Shown: piece by piece, positions 1-8,359 of the stretch
Layout: each line of letters starts with the position of its first letter
How positions within the stretch are numbered: the first letter of the stretch is position 1
Origin: Candidatus Zipacnadia bacterium
GTDB lineage: Bacteria > Armatimonadota > Zipacnadia > Zipacnadales > Zipacnadaceae
Assembly: GCA_029821455.1 (NCBI GenBank)
Contig: JALGTI010000028.1
Coordinates: 1 to 16,855 of the forward strand
Reading direction: 5' to 3'
Length of the DNA stretch: 16,855 nucleotides
The notes under the pieces: generated by a model
Seen by the model: only the letters and a program-made list of their open reading frames with translations
Told to the model about the DNA's origin: nothing
Database searches by the model: none
Position numbers and translations under genes: made by a program

Positions 1-378
1 AGCCTCACCAATCTGGCGTATGGTCTCTTCGACCGGGCGTTCATCAGGCAGAAAGTTCGGCCGCACTTTCACACCCGGCGCACCGACATCTGCCGCGAGC
101 TTTGTATACTCCTTAGTGCCCTCGATGTTCTGACGGAGTTCCTCAGGGTCTATGGCATGGTACTCAAACGCGCTGCCCAGGCCGGCCAGTTCGATTGAGG
201 AATCCTCAAACATTGTGCGGACCTCGCCCCGCTGCTGGGCGCTCAGCTCGACCTCCACACCGTGGGCATGGGTAGTGCGCAGCTCAACACCCTCAAAGCC
301 GTTTGCCTCGCACTTTGCGATAATGGTTGGCAAGTCCCAGTCTTGGGCTAGCTGATAGGTAACCAGTCCCAGTTTCAT
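1..378 (-). CDS. Sugar phosphate isomerase/epimerase-like TIM barrel protein, N-terminal 126 residues (3' end outside window)
   Basis: This frame opens with ATG at 378 and stays open to the window edge, giving 126 residues that begin MKLGLVTYQLAQDWDLPTII. That opening, followed by GFEGVELRTTHAHGVE and later DVGAPGVKVRPN, matches the xylose-isomerase-like/AP-endonuclease-2 TIM barrel family usually annotated as sugar phosphate isomerase/epimerase. The visible part covers the first two to three beta-alpha units, so metal ligands further along cannot be checked. An AAAGGATG Shine-Dalgarno-like sequence lies about 10 bases before the ATG. The gene follows the ceramidase-family fragment by 48 bp on the same strand and is probably the last visible gene of the same operon. 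Family members often sit beside Gfo/Idh oxidoreductases in sugar catabolic clusters, which fits the oxidoreductase at 8722. The substrate cannot be told. Confident of family, not of reaction. Confidence 0.85.
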   Translation of the reverse strand, partial: MKLGLVTYQLAQDWDLPTIIAKCEANGFEGVELRTTHAHGVEVELSAQQRGEVRTMFEDSSIELAGLGSAFEYHAIDPEELRQNIEGTKEYTKLAADVGAPGVKVRPNFLPDERPVEETIRQIGEA

Positions 379-426
379 TGATACAACCATCCTTTCGTGT
401 ATCTGGCCTACCAGGTGCATAGTGCC

Positions 427-765
427 TTACTGCTCCCACACGTGGCATATCAGTTCCAGCGCCCGCTGCTTCAGAAGTGGCTCGGCATCGCGTGAGAGGA
501 CACTGCACCAGTATGTGTAGCCGCCCAGGTCATACTGCTCGCGAGTGGTGGTGTAAACGATGTAACCGTTTATCCGGCCGAAGACGATGAGCCTGTTGCC
601 TAGGCTTTGCGCTCTCAGCCACTGGCAGGTCTCCGTCAGCGTTTCGCCAGGCATCCCGGCCAGGATCACATCATTGATACGCAAGGCCTCGAGTTCCACG
701 GTCATCTCGCCCCGCTGCAATTCCTCATCGGTCAGGCCACACTACACCTCTATCCTGATTGCCAT
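427..765 (-). pseudogene. C-terminal fragment of a neutral/alkaline ceramidase-family protein, with an in-frame TAG near its start
   Basis: The frame ending at 427 encodes about 100 residues containing LRINDVILAGMPGETLTE, GRINGYIVYTTTREQYDLGG and YTYWCSVLSRDAEPLLKQ. This is the pattern of the C-terminal end of the neutral/alkaline non-lysosomal ceramidase domain (the 'G..lvglPGE' and 'NgYigY...e.Y..GGYE' segments). Whole proteins of this family are over 400 residues, so about three quarters is missing. The best translation start is ATG at 765: an AAGGA sits six bases before it and it overlaps the end of the FG-GAP gene by 16 bp. That frame reads only MAIRIEV and then meets TAG at 744-742. After the TAG the frame stays open to the stop at 427; a TTG at 720 or ATG at 705 could restart it, both with poor ribosome sites. 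I read it as a remnant; a short functional peptide or readthrough is possible but unsupported. Confidence 0.6.
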
Positions 766-3440
766 CCCTGTTCCTTCAGCACCCTGACATCGCCGTCAGA
801 CGTGCTAACGATGATCTCCGCAACCCCATCGCCGTCAACGTCGGCAATAATCGGAGTGCTAACGGCCGCGTCGAACTCTTTCCGCCATTCAACCTTCCCC
901 ACGCCATCCGTCTCTCCCACGCATATCAAGTTGCCGTCAACAGAACCAAATAGGAACTCGTCCCTCCCATCGCCGTCAACATCACCTGCCACGACGGAAG
1001 TGGAGTGGGGCCGGATGCCAACGTTAACCGACCACCGCAGTGCTCCAGAACGTGTGTCAATACACTCAAACGACCCGTCATCGGTGAGAGCCCCCACGTC
1101 TAGCCTGCCCTGACCGGCCACATCGCCCACGGCCGGATAGCTCCGGTAATAGCGCCAGCCATTTCCTGGGCCATAGGCCCAAATGTCCTTGCCGAGTCGG
1201 TCCATCATCGCCATGCCATACATGCCCGGGCCACGCAGCACCCACGTCTCTCCGCCCGGTCCGAAGGGACCCACTATCGGCAGTGTGTACAGCTTGCCCT
1301 GAACAGTGGCAATGATTGATCCGGCCGAGTCGTAGATCCTCAGGACACCGTGGTCGTCGCTGATCACTTCGAATTGCCCGTCCCCATCCAGGTCTGCCGC
1401 AGCCGGCCACCGTGAATGCGCGCCACGCTTCTTGTCCACCCACACTAGGTTGCCACGTGCATCATAGGTCTCGAACGCGGTATCGTGCGGGCCACGCCTC
1501 AAGCAGACTAGCACCCGGAACTCGTCGTCACCGTAAGGGACCAATCCACGCCAATCAATGGGCTGAGGGACAGGTATCCTGACCGGCTCACTCGCTTGTG
1601 ATATTGGCGCAGTGTACAGCAGTACGAGCGGCTGCCCCTCGTCGGACTGACTGATGACCGCAAGTCGTCCGGTTCCGCTTGCGTCAACATGCAGAACCGG
1701 CCGGCTTCCCTTCACGGACCACTGCCCCAGAAGCTCGCCATTGCTGCTGAAGTCCGGCGTCCCGCCGACTACTGCTCCACCAGAAATGTCTATGACCAGT
1801 TCGCGCCGGCCATCCACATCCCACACGCGCACCGTGGCGACGCGGCCACCGGTGACCAACTTATCGGACACGGGCGTCAACTGCTCGCCAAAGCGCTGGA
1901 TACGTCCCAGACCGTCGGAGAGCAGCAGCGTGTCGTCGTGAAGGTGAACCTGCGTGAAGCCTGCTTGCGCAACCTCGCGGATGTCTATTGTCCCGCCAAC
2001 CTTCGCGCCCCACAGGAAAGTACCCACCTCCTGCCCGTCTTCGAACTTCCGAACCAGAATGCCGCCTGTGCCATCAGCGGCTGTGACGAAGACGGGGTTG
2101 CTTCGCGTGGCACCAAACAGTCTGTCCGGGGGAAGGGAGGAGTTCGTGGAGGTGAAGATGGCCGCGTCATGAAGGGTCGAGACCGGCTGAAGAGTGCGGC
2201 CATCGAAGGCGACGAGCGTGGTCGTACGGGCAGGTCGTCGCTTGGCCTCGGTGCTGACGATGACCTCCGATACCCCATCACCGCTCAGGTCATAGCAGCC
2301 CCAGAAGTAGTAGCCTTCGAGCCGCCCCCTCTGTGCCTCGAAGCCCTGCAACGGGTCAACAATCAGCGTCTGCCACATGCCATTGTCCCAAAGTCCTACA
2401 ACCAGTTCAATCTTGCCATTTCCCTGGAGGCCAGCTAGTGACGTTATCTGTGGACGGAGCTCCTTTACGTCCGTGGGCCAGTCTTTTTCGACGAAATGTG
2501 ACCAGATCTTCTCCAGCTTCTGCCCGCCTACGTTGCGCGCAACCGCAATGTACTCCTCAACCTGACAGCATACCATGACGACTTCCGGTGCGCCATCGCC
2601 GTCCAAGTCAGCGGCCTGTAGCAGACCGTAGGGCCGCCCCCACACACTACCTTCGCCCGGAACGTCATAGTACACCTCGAACTTGATCTCGCCTGTATCT
2701 GTGTCAATGACCGCCTGGTAAACGCTGGGTATCTTGCCGTGGAGCACGATGTCTGGCTTGCCGTCAGCGTCCATGTCCTTGAGGACCGTGCCCGGCCCGT
2801 AACCGTTCCCATATTTGCCGGCGTAGCTCTTCTCCCACAATACCGTGGGGTTCTCACGATCGCCGGAGAAATCAAAGCAGTAGCCGTTTAGCGAATAGTT
2901 GGGGAAGCAGATGAAGCGTATTCCGGTGGGTGTGTGGTAGAAGATGGGTTGGTGGAGGAAGCTGTTGGGCGGTGATTGCCACGTCCACAGTGTCCGGCCC
3001 GTTGCCACATCTAGCAATACGGCCGTACGGAGATCGGTCCGTACGAGGGCTTCTTGCCCGCCGTCCCCGTCGAAGTCCCCCACGTGCAGGACCAAGCTGA
3101 CACCCAGCTCATTGCGGCGCCATACGGTTTCCCCGCTCCAACGCCTGACCTCCAAGTTCGAACTTACCTGAATGAGAACCGCTTCGGAATTCTGAACGGT
3201 TACTTCCCGTGCGAACACAACCGCTCCACCGGTGGGGTAGCGCCACACCTCCTGTGGCGTCACCGTCATCCTCCCGGCGATATCGGCTCGCGCCTGGTTT
3301 CGAGGATCTTTGCGCGGAGTAAGCCACATGCCGCTGGCCTTTGCGTCTGGCCTTTGCACATTCTCACAAGTTCCGATTCCGGCAAGCGCCACCGGCATAC
3401 AGCACAACGCAAGAAACTTACCCAGCCGTACCATGTTCAT
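750..3440 (-). CDS. Exported FG-GAP/VCBS-repeat beta-propeller protein (896 aa)
   Basis: The N-terminus (MNMVRLGKFLALCCMPVALA) is a signal peptide, so the protein is exported. The cysteine after it (GIGTC) is a poor lipobox, so a soluble or surface protein is more likely than a lipoprotein. The mature part carries many calcium-binding FG-GAP/VCBS motifs: DFDGDGGQE near residue 122, DMDADGKPD near 222, DLDGDGAPE near 278, DLSGDGVSE near 384, DLDGDGQFE near 683, DVDGDGRDE near 820 and DVDGDGVAE near 867. They are interspersed with PQQ-like blades such as 'DTRSGALRWSVNVG'. This predicts one or two beta-propellers, generally used for carbohydrate or protein binding; there is no visible catalytic domain. 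The start is fixed by AGGAGG at 3450-3455, nine bases before ATG 3440. It lies between two ceramidase-family fragments. Ligand unknown. Confidence 0.9.
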   Translation of the reverse strand: MNMVRLGKFLALCCMPVALAGIGTCENVQRPDAKASGMWLTPRKDPRNQARADIAGRMTVTPQEVWRYPTGGAVVFAREVTVQNSEAVLIQVSSNLEVRRWSGETVWRRNELGVSLVLHVGDFDGDGGQEALVRTDLRTAVLLDVATGRTLWTWQSPPNSFLHQPIFYHTPTGIRFICFPNYSLNGYCFDFSGDRENPTVLWEKSYAGKYGNGYGPGTVLKDMDADGKPDIVLHGKIPSVYQAVIDTDTGEIKFEVYYDVPGEGSVWGRPYGLLQAADLDGDGAPEVVMVCCQVEEYIAVARNVGGQKLEKIWSHFVEKDWPTDVKELRPQITSLAGLQGNGKIELVVGLWDNGMWQTLIVDPLQGFEAQRGRLEGYYFWGCYDLSGDGVSEVIVSTEAKRRPARTTTLVAFDGRTLQPVSTLHDAAIFTSTNSSLPPDRLFGATRSNPVFVTAADGTGGILVRKFEDGQEVGTFLWGAKVGGTIDIREVAQAGFTQVHLHDDTLLLSDGLGRIQRFGEQLTPVSDKLVTGGRVATVRVWDVDGRRELVIDISGGAVVGGTPDFSSNGELLGQWSVKGSRPVLHVDASGTGRLAVISQSDEGQPLVLLYTAPISQASEPVRIPVPQPIDWRGLVPYGDDEFRVLVCLRRGPHDTAFETYDARGNLVWVDKKRGAHSRWPAAADLDGDGQFEVISDDHGVLRIYDSAGSIIATVQGKLYTLPIVGPFGPGGETWVLRGPGMYGMAMMDRLGKDIWAYGPGNGWRYYRSYPAVGDVAGQGRLDVGALTDDGSFECIDTRSGALRWSVNVGIRPHSTSVVAGDVDGDGRDEFLFGSVDGNLICVGETDGVGKVEWRKEFDAAVSTPIIADVDGDGVAEIIVSTSDGDVRVLKEQGWQSG
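772..776 (-). promoter_or_regulatory. Shine-Dalgarno AAGGA for the ATG at 765
   Basis: AAGGA lies six bases upstream of ATG 765, inside the last codons of the FG-GAP gene. This is ideal spacing for translational coupling and is the reason the fragment is drawn from 765 rather than from the TTG at 720. Confidence 0.45.
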
Positions 3441-3539
3441 CCACTTGTTCCTCCTGATCGTATGATGACGCTGTACAACTGCTCACCTTCCCTGCATCCG
3501 CGCTCAAGCGGAGGTGGATATGGATGAGGTTTGACGCCA

Positions 3540-3568
3540 ATTATACCCCCGCGCAGTAGTCGCAAGAA
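3540..3568 (-). promoter_or_regulatory. Possible sigma-70-type promoter for the FG-GAP gene
   Basis: Minus strand: a perfect TATAAT at 3545-3540 lies 100 bp upstream of the FG-GAP ATG. The best -35 at 17-bp spacing is TTCTTG (3568-3563), a weak match; TTGCGA overlaps it at 14-bp spacing. It lies in the spacer between the decayed ceramidase N-terminal fragment and the FG-GAP gene, where an internal promoter would make sense. Only the -10 is convincing. Confidence 0.3.
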
Positions 3569-3629
3569 TGCTTGGGACACCTTCTGTCTTCTTGTTTGTC
3601 TTCATTATTGGAAGCCACCGTCGCAACCA

Positions 3630-4194
3630 TCATTGCACGACGGGCCGGTCAAAGTAGATCTTATCCTCGAAGGTCGGCAAGTCTGGCTTCCATCCGCCCA
3701 CTAGCATTATATCAGGGTTTTGTCTGTATGGGCGGCCGTACTCGCCGAACGCCATCCCATTCCAGATTGTCACTGCCCCAGGCCCGGTATGTACTGCTCC
3801 CGCACCAGGTTGAACTCAGTGCCCAGGTCGGCTATCGCATGGGAGAATTCTGCATCCTTGGCACTGCCGATGGCTTCCTGGATTGCAGGGACCGAAACCT
3901 CTATCAGCTTCTCACACGGCTCGCCATCAAGAGCCAGCGCGCCAGGCGCGGAGTGCAGTTGCAGGTCCTGCGTCCAGATGTTGGCAACAGGAATACCTGT
4001 CGTCTCTGAGATGGCCTCACGCCACCTAGCAGAGCCGTTCGGCGGAACCGATAGGAGAAGTCGAAGGCGCTCAGCAGCACCTTCTTGTCGCCATCCTGCA
4101 AGTACAGAAAGCGGCTCTCCAGGTCCCCGACGAATGGGTACTCTGTCTCGAAGGTATCGTTTACTACGACTTTTCCGAATCCACAAACGGCCAT
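3630..4194 (-). pseudogene. Frameshifted and truncated N-terminal part of a neutral/alkaline ceramidase-family gene
   Basis: Three consecutive frames join into one family-like sequence. Frame 1 (ATG 4194, with GAGAGG upstream) gives MAVCGFGKVVVNDTFETEYP then LYLQDGDKKVLLSAFDFSYR. Near 4026-4035 the sense moves by -1 to WREAISETTGIPVANIWTQD then LQLHSAPGAL, and on to NLVREQYIPGLG. Near 3773-3779, at a run of four G, it moves by -1 again to AVTIWNGMAFGEYGRPYRQN and ends at IYFDRPVVQ with TGA at 3630. The order (an N-terminal strand pair, 'valvs.D', 'tGip..ni', then a histidine followed by S-x-P) resembles the neutral ceramidase N-terminal domain, although the usual HTHS segment reads QLHS here. 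About 190 residues remain and the middle of the domain is absent. It starts 20 bp after the cupin stop, so it was once an operon gene. Each shift equals one missing base, so a consensus error is possible, but the loss of the remainder is not explained that way. Confidence 0.7.
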
Positions 4195-4214
4195 TGGTCT
4201 GCCCTCTCTACGGT

Positions 4215-4625
4215 CTATACTATCCCCTTGGTGTGCATACTCTGACGTATCTGCGCCTCGTACTGCTCAATCTCCGGCAGTGGGAAGCAGATGAAGATGA
4301 CCTTGGCCGGCTGTTTGGCACTGACCCTAGTCGGGCGGCCACGTAGGATGATGACAGTATCGCCGGGTTCTGCCACATACTCCTGCCCCTCACATTCCAC
4401 CTCGAGCTTTCCCTCGATGACGATCATCATCTCGTCGAAGCTGCCGGTGCCGTCCAGGAACTCCGTGCCGTGGGCGCACTCCCAGTGGCCTACCACCAGC
4501 CCGCCTTCGGTATCCTTGTAGAAGTAATTCCAGCGCGATACTTCGAACCGCTCCTGCGGGTCAACGATATCCAACGGGGTCTGGGCCCACTTCTCGACAA
4601 CCGGATGGTCAGAGCGACTTGTCAT
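4215..4625 (-). CDS. Small single-domain cupin protein (136 aa)
   Basis: A single conserved beta-barrel (cupin) domain covers residues 35-120. The centre, GSFDEMMIVIEGKLEVECEG then YVAEPGDTVIILRGRPTRVS, has the spacing of the two cupin motifs and resembles the EutQ/DUF861-type ('cupin 3') group. The usual metal-binding histidines of motif 1 are only partly present (FDEMM in place of H-x-H), so a metal site is uncertain. No signal peptide is present, so it is cytoplasmic. ATG 4625 has AGGAG about nine bases upstream. It sits 41 bp after the GH2 gene and 20 bp before the ceramidase-family fragment, consistent with co-transcription. Small cupins in sugar loci often act as isomerases or sensors, but nothing here shows the substrate. 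Confidence 0.8.
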   Translation of the reverse strand: MTSRSDHPVVEKWAQTPLDIVDPQERFEVSRWNYFYKDTEGGLVVGHWECAHGTEFLDGTGSFDEMMIVIEGKLEVECEGQEYVAEPGDTVIILRGRPTRVSAKQPAKVIFICFPLPEIEQYEAQIRQSMHTKGIV

Positions 4626-4666
4626 ATCTGGCTAGCTCCTAGCTGGGGTCGTACCCTCGTCGCTAA

Positions 4667-7600
4667 TCACTGAGAAACAGTTGGCAATGTGAGCAAGTAC
4701 ATCAGAGGGCCGTACGCGCCGGTGCTCAGCTCCAGGTTGGCAAACAGAGTGTTGACCGCCGCATCTACCGGGCCATATCCTGTTCCTATCGGCAGTTGAC
4801 ACAGCACCACCAGCCCCTCCCCAACCGCCTTAGCCGCCAGCAGCGACTGCCCTTCGAAGGGCAGACAACTCACTGAGTGCCCATCAGGCTCCGGGCTGAG
4901 ATAGCAAGGCTGCAGGATGTTTACCCAGTTCTCCCCCTTGAGACTCAGCACCGCATCAACGCCTGGCAGCGGCTCCAGGCCCCAGGGCTTTTCAGGTCCG
5001 GCGAACGAGCCGAGACCATCAGCCAGAGCTGCCTTTCCCTCCAGCCGCGCGACAGGCACCTGGTCGTTGGGCTGTATGGAAACCTCAGCACCCAGCCACT
5101 CGCCGGGCAGTTCGCCGGCCTCCTGCCTCAGAACCAGCAAAGTGCCGCCCTCCTGGACGAATGTACGCATTTCTTCGGTTGCCACGATCTGCAGGGCGTC
5201 AGGGCAGTTGTCGCCGATGATGAACAGGTCACAGTCATCGAACACATCAGCGTTGATTGCGCGGGGCGCTGGCATTTGCAGCGCGTGTGGCAGGTCGGTC
5301 AGATGCTGGGCTGCCTCGTCCTTGCCCACGAACGCGATCCTGGGCTGCTCCGGTGGCTGGGTCAGCAGGCTGTCAGCATACTCTATGAGACTGTGCAGTA
5401 TCAGCGTCGCTTCCGGCTCCGTTTCATACCGCTGGGTAAGCCCTAGATTGCAGAGTAGCGCCCGACCGCGCCGGCTGCGCAACTCCATCAGTGCCGCTGC
5501 TTGGGGCCCGCTTCGGACGATCGCCTTTGCCAGGTAGGCCGGGGGAAGCTCGTAGACAAAGTCAAACAGCACGCCCTCATCGTCGTGCCAGAACCCCAGC
5601 GGCTGATCCGGGACTAAGTCAGCCAGAACGGGACTGCCTGCTGCTCGCACCCAGCCCAGGGACCGCTCCAGGCGCTGCTGTGTACGCTGCTCCAGCACGA
5701 TTGCCACTCCGCCAGCATGGATGAATTGATCGAACTTAGCGGCCACCTCATCCACCAGCGCAGGCTGCTCATCATTGCCCATCAGCCCATCCTTGCCGAT
5801 GACTAGGATGCTAGGCTCCTGCGGGTCCAGGTCAGCCGCCGGTTCATACTCCAGGCCGGCCTCATCTAGTATCTGGGCCGTCTCGCCGGAAGGGTCGTGT
5901 AGGTACAGTCGGCTAACAGGCGGCTTGATCTCCGGAGCGGGGTAGATGTTAACAGGGATGGTTTCCTCGGAGATGACTTGCTCGTCCCGCACGGCCTTCG
6001 CCGTCAGCAGCATCGTGGTGGGCTCTTCTACGGTCGGCAGCTCGAAGGACACCCGCACTGGCGTAGTGCTGCCCTGAGGGAGCTTCATAAAGCCGCTATC
6101 CACCTCCCGCACCACGTCCCCATCTCGCAGCTCCCAGGAGACCTCGATGCCGGTGACATCGGCCATTGTATCATTACGCACCATCAATGTCTTCTCGACC
6201 GGCTGACCGGTCCAGTAGTTGCGTTCCAGCGAGCGGCTCCAGGTCAGCATCACAGGAGCATACGCCGCCTGTATTTGCTCGCCCAGAGCGCTGATTCGAT
6301 AGGTGGGCAGGTCCGTGAGCCACGGGTTGAAGGTGCTCGCGTTCTCGTAGAGCTTTTGGGGCTTGGGGTATGCAGTGGCCATATCGCCCCACTCCAGCGG
6401 CGTCTCCAGGCTGCCATGGCCAGCCGGTATCGGCGGCAGGAAGATGCTCTGATACAGACCATCCAGGCACATCCCGGAAAGCCCATACGTGCGCCAGCCC
6501 TCCAGGAGCAGTCGCATCTGGCGCCCGTAAGCACGATAGCGCTCGTCCGCGCTCGTCGCCCAGGCGGTGTCACCCAGAATATCCTCGGAGCGCCCAGGGA
6601 TATTGACCTGCGGTTCGCTGACTGCTATCTCACCCATAATGACCGGAAAGGCCCAACGCTGGTGGGAAAGGCGTGCCCATTCAATGGCGCGTGTCAGCGA
6701 TGAGTTCCTTGTCAGGTTGTGAGCGTTGGCGATGGGCGCATAGCCGTATAGACTGCCGGCGCGGACAGCCTCAACTTCATACGACCAGTCACGTGAGATC
6801 TTCCCCGCCGGTGGAGAGGGGCGATCCGGATCACGCCAGCCATCGAACATAAAGGGTCGGGATGGGTCGAGGCGCTCCACGACTTCAGCGAGGACTATGC
6901 AGTCGTCGCGCGGCAAGCTGCCCTCGTTTGCTAGCGACCAGAGCAGCAGGCTGGGATGATTGCGGTCGCGCCTTATCCACTCCCCCAATTCGCCCAGCCA
7001 GTTGTCCAGCTTATCGCCGGGCTCCCAATAGCCATCAATGCCAGCAGCGATCACCGGGAAGCCCAATTCGTCAGCGGCGTCGAGAATAGCGCCATTGGTC
7101 CACAGCGCCGCGACCCGAGGACAGACGAAGTTCATCTCCTGGAGGGCCTCGATAGCCAGCTTGCAGTATTCCGGCCGCTGGTGAATCAGGTTCTGGCCGT
7201 TGAAACAGTGTAGCAGCGTATCTCCGCGCACCTGTAGCTTTTTGCCATTGAGGTAGATATCCCGGTCCTTGATGGAGACCTCGCGGAAGCCAAAGCACAC
7301 CACCATGTCATCGAGCACCTGCTCCTGACCTGGTGGCCTCAGTGCCAGCTTGAGGTAGTATAAGTTCGGCTCGCCGATACCCCAGAGCTTGGCTTTGGGG
7401 AAATAATCGGATAGTTCTACTTGCGTGACTTGGCCGGGGCCGATGGTGAGCGTACGAGGATCAATTGCATGCTCTACGTCGCCATCACTGTCCAGCACTT
7501 CACCAGATAGGACGAGTGCTCTCTGCTCGTCGTCCATACTGCGCAGCGATACACTCGCCTCCAGGCGGCTCTGGGCCACCGAGGTGCGGACATAGACATC

Positions 7601-8359
7601 CTCAATGAACACCACGTCAGTAGCCTGTAGGTACACGTCCTGCCAGATGCCGGCCGGCACATAGTAGGCGGCAGTCACAGGCAGGCTGTCGGCCTGCATC
7701 CTGCCAAGGTCGCTACCCCCGCCTGTGGGCGCAAGCTGCGTGTATGTGGCCATAACATCCACCACATAGACCAGCAGCTCATTAGGCTGCCCGAACCTGG
7801 CCACTTCAGTGATGTCAAGCTCAAAGGGCCCGACAGCGCCAAGATGACCGCCGACCTCGGTGCCGTTGACATAGACTCTGGCAAAGCAGGCCACTGCGCC
7901 GAACTGCAGTGTCACCCGCTTGCCGCGCCAGTGCTGGGGTATGTCAAATGCACGGCGATACCAGACGCAGTGGGCATCGGCCCACTCTGCTGGGGACTCG
8001 AGCATCTCCGGAGTTGCTCCCGGCGGCCAGCGCCACATCCCCGGCACGCGAATTGGGTCCCACTTGGCCGCCTCGCCAGGCACAGGGGCCGTCAGCGGTA
8101 CATCATTGCCTGGATAGCGGAAAAGCGCACTGGCATAGTTGGTCGGGGCAGTTGCAGGGATGGGGTTGGTGAACAGCTCGGGCAGCGGAGTCAGCTCCCA
8201 CAGGCCATTGAGGCAGACGCGCTCCCGCACCTGTGGCTTGGGCACCTCCAGGGGCTGATTGAAAGCCGTCATATCGAGGGGCGCTGGCTCGTCCTGACCT
8301 GCACACGGCAGCGCTGCCAGCGCGAAGCATATCAATCCTATGAGTAATGGGCACCGCAT
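4667..8359 (-). CDS. Secreted glycoside hydrolase family 2-type enzyme with long C-terminal extension (1230 aa)
   Basis: A signal peptide (MRCPLLIGLICFALAALPCA, probable cleavage near CAG-QDE) precedes an N-terminal jelly-roll sugar-binding domain (about 45-245, with WYRRAFDIP and VYVNGTEVGGHLGAVGPFEL). A beta-sandwich follows (250-355), then a TIM barrel (360-670). The barrel has the GH2 acid/base motif NHPSLLLWSLANEG, giving Glu479, and a plausible nucleophile Glu577 in FPVIMGEIAV. This predicts a retaining beta-glycosidase (galactosidase, glucuronidase or mannosidase type); specificity is not visible. The remaining 550 residues include Ig-like segments (about 700-790) and a class-I-glutamine-amidotransferase-like fold near 1040-1090 (DCDLFIIGDNCPDALQIVAT, EGGTLLVL), which is longer than the usual GH2 tail. 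The start ATG 8359 has AAGGAGG 11 bases upstream. It is the first gene of the leftward operon, divergent from the Gfo/Idh gene. Confidence 0.88.
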   Translation of the reverse strand: MRCPLLIGLICFALAALPCAGQDEPAPLDMTAFNQPLEVPKPQVRERVCLNGLWELTPLPELFTNPIPATAPTNYASALFRYPGNDVPLTAPVPGEAAKWDPIRVPGMWRWPPGATPEMLESPAEWADAHCVWYRRAFDIPQHWRGKRVTLQFGAVACFARVYVNGTEVGGHLGAVGPFELDITEVARFGQPNELLVYVVDVMATYTQLAPTGGGSDLGRMQADSLPVTAAYYVPAGIWQDVYLQATDVVFIEDVYVRTSVAQSRLEASVSLRSMDDEQRALVLSGEVLDSDGDVEHAIDPRTLTIGPGQVTQVELSDYFPKAKLWGIGEPNLYYLKLALRPPGQEQVLDDMVVCFGFREVSIKDRDIYLNGKKLQVRGDTLLHCFNGQNLIHQRPEYCKLAIEALQEMNFVCPRVAALWTNGAILDAADELGFPVIAAGIDGYWEPGDKLDNWLGELGEWIRRDRNHPSLLLWSLANEGSLPRDDCIVLAEVVERLDPSRPFMFDGWRDPDRPSPPAGKISRDWSYEVEAVRAGSLYGYAPIANAHNLTRNSSLTRAIEWARLSHQRWAFPVIMGEIAVSEPQVNIPGRSEDILGDTAWATSADERYRAYGRQMRLLLEGWRTYGLSGMCLDGLYQSIFLPPIPAGHGSLETPLEWGDMATAYPKPQKLYENASTFNPWLTDLPTYRISALGEQIQAAYAPVMLTWSRSLERNYWTGQPVEKTLMVRNDTMADVTGIEVSWELRDGDVVREVDSGFMKLPQGSTTPVRVSFELPTVEEPTTMLLTAKAVRDEQVISEETIPVNIYPAPEIKPPVSRLYLHDPSGETAQILDEAGLEYEPAADLDPQEPSILVIGKDGLMGNDEQPALVDEVAAKFDQFIHAGGVAIVLEQRTQQRLERSLGWVRAAGSPVLADLVPDQPLGFWHDDEGVLFDFVYELPPAYLAKAIVRSGPQAAALMELRSRRGRALLCNLGLTQRYETEPEATLILHSLIEYADSLLTQPPEQPRIAFVGKDEAAQHLTDLPHALQMPAPRAINADVFDDCDLFIIGDNCPDALQIVATEEMRTFVQEGGTLLVLRQEAGELPGEWLGAEVSIQPNDQVPVARLEGKAALADGLGSFAGPEKPWGLEPLPGVDAVLSLKGENWVNILQPCYLSPEPDGHSVSCLPFEGQSLLAAKAVGEGLVVLCQLPIGTGYGPVDAAVNTLFANLELSTGAYGPLMYLLTLPTVSQ

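Noticed and set aside
742..744. UAG recoded as an amino acid (for example pyrrolysine)
   Set aside because: TAG is the ordinary terminator of at least five other genes in the window, and no recoding machinery is visible. Decay is simpler.
607..1113. Plus-strand open frame of 168 codons under the FG-GAP gene
   Set aside because: It is Ser/Pro/Thr-rich with no recognisable domain, while the minus strand has clear FG-GAP motifs and a signal peptide across the same bases.
1689..2438. Plus-strand open frame of 249 codons
   Set aside because: It is a mirror of the FG-GAP coding sequence: GC-rich bias keeps it open, there is no ribosome site, and the product resembles nothing known.
3773..3779. 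Programmed -1 frameshift in the ceramidase-family fragment
   Set aside because: There is no X-XXY-YYZ slippery heptamer and no clear downstream structure. A second unrelated shift is needed, and the frame still ends prematurely.
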